A stretch of 64,000 nt of DNA from Aralia elata (lineage: Eukaryota; Streptophyta; Magnoliopsida; Apiales; Araliaceae). The stretch lies in the NCBI GenBank assembly GCA_034770075.1, contig CM068384.1, positions 41,761,182 to 41,825,181 of the forward strand, in the 5' to 3' direction. The notes under the pieces were generated by a model that made no database searches, was not told the DNA's origin, and saw only the letters and a list, made by a program, of their open reading frames with translations. Within the stretch, counting starts at the first letter, position 1, and each line of letters opens with the position of its first letter. The translations under genes and the position numbers were made by a program. Of this stretch, positions 55,507-64,000 are shown piece after piece.

Positions 55507-57278
55507 CTGCAGACAACATGAGCTTATTAATGTATAGCATGGTTAGACTCTATTAAAATTTCGCCAGAGTCTCCCCTATCATATGGACTATCCACATGAA
55601 CGAGGGCATGCATATATAGCCATTTGTAGGCACCCAAGACACAACCCAATAGAAATATATTAATGTATAATGAATGAATGCAAAAGTAGTAAGAAGTACC
55701 ATAAAACCAATAAATTGTTTTTCATTAGAAAAAACGAATATTCTATATATCCCTATAAATCTGTCATTTTTAATCTGATTTGTGTATTTTGTTTTGCTTT
55801 ACTAATCTTGTCTAGTTGCAGTTGTTTGATTTATTTTGGATTATTTATTTTAATTTGTCTAATTTCATTTTATTTTATTTTATTTTGTATTATTTTAATT
55901 AGTAATGACAAACTAAGTAAATACTACTTAGTTCGTTATACTATATTATTTATTTTATTTTATTTTGATTTATTTTGGATTATTTATTTTAATTTATTTA
56001 ATTTGTTTAATTTCATTTAATTTTATTTTATTTTGTATTATTTTATTTAGTAATGACAAACTAAGTAAATACTACTTAGTTCGTTATATTATATTATTTA
56101 TTTTATTTTATTTTGATTTATTATGTATTATTTATTTTAATTTATTTAATTTGTTTAATTTCATTTAATTTTATTTTATTTTTTATTATTTTATTTAGTA
56201 ATGACAAACTAAGTAAATACTACTTAGTTCGTTATATTATATTATTTATTTTATTTTATTTTGATTTATTATGTATTATTTATTTTAATTTGTTTAATTT
56301 GTTTAATTTCATTTAATTTTATTTTATTTTTTCTTATTTTATATAGTAATGACAAACTAAGTAAATACTACTTAGTTCGTTATATTATATTATTTATTTA
56401 ATTTTATTTTGATTTATTATGTATTATTTATTTTAATTTATTTAATTTCATTTAATTTTATTATGAAATTAAATACACAAATCAATGAAAAATGGGGTGT
56501 ATTTTATTAACTTGATGGAGCAAGAAGAGAATTATTCATTAATTCAAATTGGCATTTCTGAGTTGTAACAGAACAGATTCTAATGCCTAGTAATTTTGGT
56601 AAACAAGAGTGGTTAAAAGGATTTTTAGATCAATCAATATTCCAGAAAACTATAAAGTTAGCATCTTTAAGCACATCTAGGAAAGCTTGTCTATGCCTAT
56701 TATCATCAAACATCCACTACACTTCACACAAGTGGGTTGCTATACTAAATCAATTATCATCCATCCAACATGTACTCAGTAAAATCCTATTAATCAAATG
56801 AAACATTATATTACCTTAAAACAAGTGCAAGCAAACAATTACAAAACTAATTATATTTGAAACTTTACTTAATACATGAATACACATTCAGCCATACTAC
56901 ATGGTCTCAGAGCATTACTACACCACAAATCCCTGGAAACAAGGTCTTGAACATAACAAACCACAAATACAGTACATGGATATCAAATCACTGCCCTCTA
57001 CCCATTTGATCAACATCATAATGATATTCTCATGCTTGTAGTTGAAAAATTAATAATGATAATAGTAGGATATTTATTTGAAGAGTCTATATATATGTCA
57101 TGTTATTCAGCTATAATTTATCCCAACATTTGTACAGTAACAAACAACAACATGCAATCCTAAAAAGTTTGATTAAACTATACATATATCTAATGAATCT
57201 CACAATTAAACTAAACTCCAGCAATATTTGATAATCATTAAAAAATAATTACATTAACTAATAGTTCATTATGCATAC
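55507..57278 (-). other. Probable 5' UTR intron of the CACTA transcript
   Basis: Donor TCAG|GTATGC at 57279/57278 and acceptor GTCTGCAG|TAGG at 55507/55506, with the transposase ATG 16 bases further on. The intron holds the 148-bp tandem array and otherwise AT-rich sequence with no gene. Confidence 0.5.
55815..56470. repeat. 148-bp AT-rich tandem array with hairpins
   Basis: AGTAATGACAAACTAAG starts at 55901, 56049, 56197 and 56345, an exact 148-base period, about four and a half units. Each unit has a perfect inverted repeat, arms AACTAAGTA and TACTTAGTT around AATAC. The ORFs that repeat through it are products of the array. Confidence 0.92.
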
Positions 57279-57470
57279 CTGATCTGAAGGGCGGTGCTCT
57301 TCGGCGGCGACTGCTAGCTTGGTCGGTGACAGCGGCGGCGGTGGCAGGAGCGGCGACTCCGGCGGCGCCTCCCTCTTCCCTTTTCCCTCTTCTCCTTCTT
57401 CTCCCTCTTTTCTCCCTTCTTTTTCCTCCGTCTACTGGTTTGCTCGACTGCCTGAATCTGATTAGACTAA
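57279..57470 (-). other. Probable first noncoding exon of the CACTA genes
   Basis: On the minus strand a purine-rich run (GGAGGAAAAAGAAGGGAG) is followed by a GC-rich part (GCCGCCGGAGTCGCCGCTCC) and a splice donor. It lies directly inside the right subterminal region, where the element promoter is expected. Confidence 0.45.
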
Positions 57471-57477
57471 AATATCA

Positions 57478-57757
57478 TCAGCGACCGCTATCAGCGACCG
57501 CGTGTCGTCGCTGTTTTAAATGACGTGGATGTTTTAGTGACCGCGGGCGGTCGCTGAAAGGATTTGGTCGCAAAAAGTTACCCCGCGAAATTTTGCGCCA
57601 AATTTAAGGCGGTATTTTTTGTATTTGCGACCGATCGGCGACCGACTGCGGTCGCTGATATACAATAGCGACCAATACTCCATGCGGTCGCTACTACCGG
57701 TCGCTATTAATAGCATTAGCGACCGAAGTATGCGGTCGCTAATACCCTTGGTCGCCG
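57478..57757. repeat. CACTA right subterminal repeat region
   Basis: A dozen or so GCGACCG/CGGTCGC motifs in both orientations, matching the left subterminal region. In minus orientation this is the 5' end of the element and probably includes its promoter. Confidence 0.88.
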
Positions 57758-57777
57758 TTAGGCCATTTTCTTGTAGT

Positions 57778-60700
57778 ACCATTTGCAGAAGCCCTGGAAC
57801 AGATACCCAGTTATGCAAAATTCATGAAGGAGGTTTTGTCAAAGAAGAGAAAACTGGGAGAATTCGAGACGGTGGCATTAACTGAGGAATGCAGTGCAAT
57901 TTTGCAGAACAAATTACCACCCAAACTAAAGGATCCAGGAAGCTTCAATATCCCATGTGTAATTGGTAACCAGTTCTCTGGAAGGACATTGTGTGACTTA
58001 GGAGCTAGCATCAATTTAATGTCGTTATCAGTTTACACTCATCTTGGGCTAACGACACCTAAACCGACAAACATCAGCCTGCAGTTGGCAGACAGGTCAG
58101 TGACATATCCGAGGGGTATTATGGAAGATATCTTAGTTAAGGTTGATAAATTCATCTTCCCGGCTGACTTCGTCATTTTGGATTACGAAGAGGATAAGGA
58201 AATCCCCATCATATTAGGTCGTCCATTCCTAGTAACAGGGAGAACGTTGATAGATGTACAAAAAGGTGAATTGACAATGAGAGTGCAAGATCAGGAAGTC
58301 ACCTTCAACGTGTTTAAATTAATGAAATTCCCTAAGGAAGGCGAGGAATGCTTGCGGATAGACCTGCTTGATGAAATCGTGAATGAAAGAACCAGTGCAA
58401 GTTATTGTGAAGATCCATTAGAAGCGACCCTGGTTGGGATAAACACTTTTGATGATTATGATGAGTGGGATTATATCAAGGTTTTAGACTCATTACCTAT
58501 TTCTCGGAAATTCAGCATGCAATTTGATACATTTGACCGGCCAAAAGAAGGAGAAAAGAGGTCCAAACCGTCAGTGGAAGAACCACCTATGCTTGAACTC
58601 AAACCTCTTCCATCTCACCTAAGGTATGCTTACTTGGGAGACTCTGACACGCTACCAGTAATAGTTTCTGCTCATTTGAATGAATCTCAAGAAGAAAAAC
58701 TATTAAGGGTTTTGCGTGAGTATAAAACAGCAATTGGGTGGACAGTAGCAAACATCAAGGGAATCAGTCCGTCGTTTTGCATGCACAAAATTCTGCTTGA
58801 AGAAGGAGCAAAACCGGTTATTGAGTAACAAAGAAGATTGAATCCGATCATGAAGGACGTAGTGAAGAAGGAAATCATCAAGTGATTAGATGCCGGTATT
58901 ATCTATCCGATTTCAGACAGTTCTTGGGTAAGTCCTGTACATTGTGTGCCTAAAAAGGGGGGAATGACAGTGGTTGAAAACGAAAATAATGAACTCATTC
59001 CTACAAGAACAGTTACAGGTTGGCGAGTGTATATGGATTACCACAAGTTGAACAAAGCGACGCGCAAGGATCACTTTCCACTGCTATTTATTGATCAGAT
59101 GTTGGATAGGTTGTCCGGTCATCAGTTTTACTGCCTTCTTGACGGATACTCAGGTTATAACCAGATAGTAATAGCTCCGGAGGACCAAGAGAAAACGACT
59201 TTTACATGCCCTTATGGAACGTTTGCATTCCGGAGAATGTCTTTCGGGTTATGTAATGCACCGGCTACATTTCAGCGATGTATGATGGCTATCTTCTCAT
59301 ATATGGTTGAGCAGAATTTAGAGGTGTTCATGGATGATTTTTCTGTATTCGGTGATAGTTTTGACTTGTGTCTTGGCAATCTCATCTTAGTGTTGAAGCG
59401 CTGTGTGGAGACAAATCTGGTTCTTAACTGGGAAAAATGCCACTTTATGGTGCAAGAAGGGATTATTTTGGGGCACAAAGTGTCTGAAGCAGGCTTAGAA
59501 GTGGATAGAGCAAAGATCGAAACCATTGAAAAGTTACCTCCACCGACATCTGTGAAAGGCATTAGAAGTTTTCTCGGACATGCAGGATTTTACCGTCGAT
59601 TCATCAAGGACTTTTCAAAAATTTCAAAACCATTATGTTCACTCCTTGACAAAGATGTTCCCTTCAGGATGGATCAATCATGCATCGAAGCCTTTGAAGT
59701 GCTGAAAAAGAAGTTAGTCACAGCCCCGATCATAGTTGCTCCCGATTGGACCTTACCTTTTGAGTTGATGTGTGACGCAAGTGATTATGCAGTGGGAGCT
59801 GTGTTGGGTTAGCGAAGAGATAAGATTTTTCACACCATTTATTACTCAAGCAAGACACTCACTGAAGCTCAATTGAATTACACTACTACAGAAAAAAAGT
59901 TACTTGCAGTAGTATTTGCCTTTGATAAATTTCGAGCATATCTGATTGGAACCAAGGTGATAGTCTACACTGATCATTCAGCCATCAAATATTTGATTGC
60001 AAAGAAGGATGCCAAACCAAGGTTGATTCGATGGGTCCTCTTGTTGTAAGAATTTGACTTAGAAATTCGAGATAGGAAAGGTACGGAGAATCAGGTGGCT
60101 GATCATCTTTCGAGGTTAGAGAATGCCGACATTCAGAGAAAGGTTGATGTGGTAATCAGTGAGTCGTTTCCAGATGAGCAGCTATTTCGTATCAACACCG
60201 AAGTCCCTTGGTATGCTGATTACGTGAACTTCCTAGTCAGTAACGTTCTTCCGCAAGATTTCACTTCTCAACAAAGAAAGAAATTTCTCTATGAGGTCAA
60301 GCAGTACTTCTGGGATGAGCCATTCCTCTTCAAAACTTGTGCGGATCAAATGATACGACATTGTGTGCCACAGGAAGAAATGGAGAGCATATTGACTCGT
60401 TGCCATTCGTCAGAGTATGGAGGCCATTATGGGGGAGAAAGAACTGCAACAAAAGTCCTGCAATCAGGGTTTTTCTGGCCTTCGTTGTTCAAAGATGCCC
60501 ATCTTTTTGTTCTAAAGTGTGATAGATGTCAAAGGGTTGGCAACATTTCGAAGCGGCATGAAATGTCTCTCAACACTATCCTTGAAGTTGAACTCTTCGA
60601 CGTATGGGGTATTGACTTTATGGGGCCATTTTCGCCATCATTCAACAATCAATACATACTTTTGGCTGTGGATTACGTGTCAAAATGGGTTGAAGCAACT

Positions 60701-61507
60701 GCATTACCCACAAATGATGCCAAAGTGGTTCTACGATTCTTGCAGAAAAATATTTTTACTCGATTCGGTACACCAAGAGCCATAATCAGTGACGAAGGTA
60801 CCCATTTTTGCAATAAGCAGTTCACCAAGTTGTTAGCTAAATATGGAGTCAAACACAGGATTGCTACGGCTTATCATCCCCAAACGAATGGCCAAACGAA
60901 GGTGTCTAATCGTGAAGTTAAGCAAATTCTGGAGAAAGTGGTGAACCCATCTCATAAGGATTGGGCGATGAAATTAGACGATGCTTTATGGGCATATCGC
61001 ACGGCCTATACGAATCCCATTGGAATGTCACCGTATCGCATGATTTACGGAAAAGCGTGTCATTTACCGGTTGAACTTGAACACAATACATATTGGGCAA
61101 TTCAGAAATTGAACTTTGATCTCCGAGCATCGGGCGAGAAAAGGTTGCTTCAATTGAATGAGATGGAGGAGTTTCGTCACCAAGCCTATGAAAACGCTAA
61201 GCTGTATAAAGAAAAAGTCAATAGGTGGCATGACAAACGGATAGTTGATCGGAAATTTAAACCGGGACAAGCTGTATTATTGTTCAACTCCAGACTGCGG
61301 TTATTTCCTGGGAAGTTAAAGTCTAGGTGGTCAGGTCCTTTCATTGTCACTGTTGTAGCTTCCCATGGGGCAATTGATGTCGAAGAACCAAACTCAAAAT
61401 GCACATTCAAGGTCAATGGTCAGCGACTCAAACATTATTGGGGAGGCGAGGTGGATCGACAAGTATCAGTGATTTATCTCTCTTCTCTCGATCAAACTGA
61501 TGCTTAA
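57778..61507 (+). pseudogene. pol: Athila protease-RT-RNase H-integrase, one frame with stops
   Basis: One continuous reading frame resumes the gag C-terminus (PFAEALEQ). It encodes protease (CDLGASINLM, PIILGRPFL), RT (WRVYMDYHKLN, FYCLLDGYSGYNQI, FRRMSFGLCNAPATFQRCMM, VFMDDFSVFG, FLGHAGFYRRFIKDFSKI), RNase H (LMCDASDYAVGAVLG, YTDHSAIKYL), integrase finger (CHSSEYGGHYG, CDRCQRVGN) and core (VWGIDFMGPF, IISDEGTHFC, TAYHPQTNGQTKVSNREVKQ), and the C-terminal barrel to TAA at 61505. Stops lie at 58826, 58882, 59810 and 60047. Nearly all are single-base changes from Gln or Trp codons. Catalytic residues of protease, RT and integrase are all visible. Confidence 0.92.
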
Positions 61508-61759
61508 TACCGCAGAGAAAGTCGGGCTGACGACTATAAACCAAGCGCTTGATGGGAGGCAACCCAATCATGCTACTTTATTGCTTTCGTAGATCTCGAG
61601 TAGTTCATAAGTTTATTTTAGTTAGTAGTAGTTCAAAGTTTTCTTGTTTTGAAATAATTCTTCAATTCCGTCATAGTCGGACTCATTTATGATGTTATTC
61701 TTTGGAACAGGGATAAAGCCTAGGGGAATGCATTAGAAGTAGAGAGACATACTATTGGG
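61508..61759 (+). other. Athila 3' untranslated start with conserved element
   Basis: 61519-61566 holds AGTCGGGCTGACGACTATAA then CCAAGCGCTTGATGGGAGGC and AACCC, the counterpart of 22433-22385 in the other Athila. Nothing coding. Cut at 61760 by an LTR. Confidence 0.65.
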
Positions 61760-63319
61760 TGTTAGAGTTTATGCCCTAGAGGCCAATTATTTAATGTAAT
61801 TGCTTAACATTTCTTTTGATATTTGATTGAATAAATGAATTATTTTATTATGGTTTCGTTTACTGTGTTATATAAATGTTAGCATAATAAAAGTCCTTAG
61901 AATAATGATACAAATTATATAGCTTCAAGTATGTGACTTGAACATGAGATTATATATAATTACAATAAATATCATTACTCTTAAATGTCCCTAGTCGAGT
62001 ATCATTGAGAATGGGACAACAATGATACAATTGAGACTAGTATGTGGATTGACTGATGGCCAAATCTCGTTGGTCATTAATATTTGAGATATTAAGTCAA
62101 TGTATAGGTACATGTTAGAGAACAATGTATTGGACAGACCCAACATGAGAATTCTACGTGGAGCATTATGCAAAGTGTCATAAGCAATTCTCATAGTGAC
62201 AATGATGTAATGGTCCTCCGACCTGAAATCACTATATTACTATACGAGAATTTATGTACTTTGATATCATCAAAGGTCACCTTTAATAGTGTGGACAATA
62301 AAGGTGATTATTGGGTACATCATGAATCGTGTGAGGAATATGAGTGATCTAGATGGAATTTAACCCTCCTATATATTAGGAGTGATATCCATAGGCCTCT
62401 TGATTGAGTAGGACTATGAAATGCATGGCCATGCTCAAATAGTGATTTGTTTCATATAGTCTACTCATTGATCAAGAAAACTCAGATTAAATTATGAAGA
62501 GTATGACACATTTCATGGCTCGAGTTTAATCTAGGATGTCAAGGTTAAAAGGATTAAATTACATTGAAACATTGGTCACGAAAAGGTTGCATCGAATCAT
62601 CGATCTTATTATTATTTGGGTAGCAGTGATGCATTACTAGATGCCACTCACTGTTTATAATTTTATAATATGATTTTAAAATTATTGCCAATATAATAAT
62701 AACCTATAGGGTCACACACTTAGAACGTAATTAAAAGAGAATTAATTTAAATTGTAAGGATTTAAATATATCAATATGATTGATAGTATTTAAATTACGA
62801 ATTTAAATTAACAAGATAATTTGTATATATATGTATATTAATTAAGTAAGACTTAATTAAAATATAATATATATAAATTCGGATTTTACTTTTCTAATAA
62901 GATTAGGGTTTTGATTAATTACTTTTTGGATTCTATATATATCAGATATATCAGCAGTCTTGTGGACGTGAAAAAAAAACCAAAAAGAAAAACCCTAGCC
63001 GTTTTAGAAAAGAGAGTTGAGAGCAACACTTGGGAAAATCCAGATCTTGGCGGCTAGTACCGGAATTCGTTTTGCTGCAGATCGTGTGACGATTTGTGGG
63101 ACGTTCGTGTGGATACCGTAGAGACGCAGTTCAGTTGGATTGCGTTGGAGATTCGAAGCCGTTCCAGAATTTCATCGTTGCATTCAAGCTTGGATAATCG
63201 GTAAAGCAAATCTAAACCTCTGAATTAATTTGTTTTCGCATGGATCCTGTTTTAGGGTTTCGGAAAAATTGTTTTAAAATTTTTAAATTCCGCTGCGTTT
63301 ATGTGTCCAAAACCCTACA
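61760..63319 (+). repeat. Copia-type 5' LTR
   Basis: TGTTAGAGTTTATGCCC to CAAAACCCTACA, 1,560 bp, followed by a tRNA-Met primer site. The middle (about 61980-62600) is rich in short inverted and repeated phrases such as CATTGAGAATGGGACAACAA and GGTCCTCCGACCTGAAATC. Near 62960-63180 it looks like a transcribed leader. No coding part is in the window, so copia rather than gypsy is inferred from style. Confidence 0.75.
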
Positions 63320-63320
63320 G

Positions 63321-63332
63321 TGGTATCAGAGC
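63321..63332 (+). other. Primer-binding site, tRNA-Met
   Basis: TGGTATCAGAGC, one base after the LTR end at 63319. Confidence 0.88.
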
Positions 63333-63524
63333 TACTTGCGAAACGTTAATTCAGATTACGTGTTTTGATTGTATTCGATATATATATGATATTTCTGATG
63401 CATGTTTACCGATCTGAAAATTAAAAATACCCTATTCTGCATGTATGCGAATTCTGGAAAAACAGTAATATATATATATGCATGTATAAGATGTTTTCTT
63501 AATCGTATCCTAGAAGGTGGAATA
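63333..63524 (+). other. Element leader, noncoding
   Basis: AT-rich leader after the primer site with a TATATATA run near 63468. No ORF seen before the sequence changes character at 63525. Confidence 0.4.
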
Positions 63525-64000
63525 TGTAATGTCCGAGGATTTTTAAACATCGTATGGATTTATTTTAATAAATAAAGTTCATTTTATATATAATTTTATA
63601 AATTTAATTGGACCCATGTAAGAATGTTTATTTAATTATATAATTATAGGTCCAATAAACTTCTTGCATTATAGGGGCTCATTATTAGTGCGATTTGAAT
63701 TAATGGGTTAACTCCCAAGATTTTATTTGGAAGAAATTGGAAGAGGATTAATAAACAAATTTATTTTATTATTACCGGATTTAAATAATTCAAATAAGGA
63801 ATTATTGGTGAAATAAATTTTTATTAATTAATTGAATTACTTAATTCAAATTTAATATTAAGAGCACAATAACTTCAAGTTGGGCTAGTTACTTTTATTT
63901 CAATAGACCCAAATTCTTATTAAGCCAGCCCAATTTTATCTTATTTTTCCTAATTGGGCCACCTTCCTATTGATCTGATCCAACTCCACTTTTGATGAGC
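63525..64000 (+). repeat. Possible start of another gypsy LTR
   Basis: TGTAATGTCCGAGGATTTTT resembles the chromovirus LTR starts TGTAATATTCC (2660) and TGTAACGAATG (38571), and the sequence that follows is AT-rich LTR-like. The other end lies outside the window. Confidence 0.4.

Larger units (their letters stand above)
38123..57777 (-). mobile_element. CACTA (En/Spm) transposon, split by a retrotransposon
   Basis: Termini ACTACAAC at 38123 and the inverse of ACTACAAG ending at 57777 resemble CACTA ends without the outermost C. The exact ends and 3-bp target duplication are not resolved. Both subterminal regions are packed with GCGACCG motifs in both orientations. Two minus-strand genes, TNPD-like and TNPA-like, lie inside. 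Removing the chromovirus at 38571-50014 and one copy of its target duplication leaves about 8.2 kb. The insertion interrupts an Athila gag-pol frame, whose two halves join sensibly across it. Confidence 0.9.
35073..61759 (+). mobile_element. Athila-type gypsy element, plus strand, nested
   Basis: 5' LTR (~35073-36350), primer site, gag (36479-38122), pol (57778-61507) and 3' untranslated start (61508-61759). It is split by a CACTA transposon between gag and protease and cut on the right by a copia-type LTR at 61760. Its 3' LTR is outside the window or lost. Without the insertions the visible part is about 7 kb. Confidence 0.88.

Noticed and set aside
55670..56316. Small hydrophobic ORFs that look like membrane proteins
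   Set aside because: They repeat with the 148-bp AT-rich array and consist of Phe/Ile/Leu/Tyr codons from TTT/ATT runs.

Overview
The window is nuclear DNA from a flowering plant, probably a eudicot. I found no host gene. Almost all of it is nested transposable elements: Ty3/gypsy (Tekay-like chromoviruses, Tat/Ogre, Athila), Ty1/copia and one CACTA (En/Spm) DNA transposon. The plant call rests on the retroelement lineages, their primer-binding sites (initiator tRNA-Met, tRNA-Arg-like and tRNA-Asp-like), the CACTA transposase pair and a fragment of plastid 23S rRNA gene. The species cannot be named from this.

Layout, left to right. 1-1362 is the 3' part of a chromovirus LTR. 1363-1710 is an inverted gag fragment. 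1711-2613 is a chromovirus integrase end with chromodomain, followed by hairpin, polypurine tract and a ~4 kb LTR (2660-6635). That same LTR also serves as the 5' LTR of a second unit: primer site, an extra pre-gag ORF, then gag-protease to 9208. From there the sequence jumps by deletion into a 3' LTR remnant. A complete Tat/Ogre element on the minus strand (9423-19877, target duplication CAAAT) is inserted in that remnant. The Ogre has a gag and an integrase end but lacks protease, reverse transcriptase core and RNase H. It also carries 35-bp minisatellites and an antisense ORF remnant.

20364-22440 is unassigned AT-rich DNA. 22441-29291 is a minus-strand Athila with a 5' LTR and no recognisable 3' LTR. 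29292-35047 is a minus-strand SIRE-like copia, cut by the Athila at its RNase H end and holding 128 bp of plastid 23S rRNA gene. About 35073-61759 is a second, plus-strand Athila. Its gag-pol is split by a CACTA element (38123-57777), and the CACTA is in turn split by a young chromovirus (38571-50014, target duplication TTATA, near-identical 2.7-kb LTRs). A copia-type LTR with its primer site (61760-63332) then interrupts the Athila, and another LTR-like start lies at 63525.

No element is intact. The chromoviruses each carry an acidic coiled-coil ORF between primer site and gag. The CACTA keeps two spliced minus-strand genes, TNPD-like (3 coding exons) and TNPA-like (6 exons), whose splice phases all agree and which are broken only by three in-frame stops. 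The observations I rate highest are the pre-gag ORF family, a covarying hairpin just before the chromovirus polypurine tract, GC-rich palindrome arrays in the LTRs of three separate families, introns apparently contained within LTRs, a noncoding element shared by the two Athilas, and the plastid rRNA insertion.
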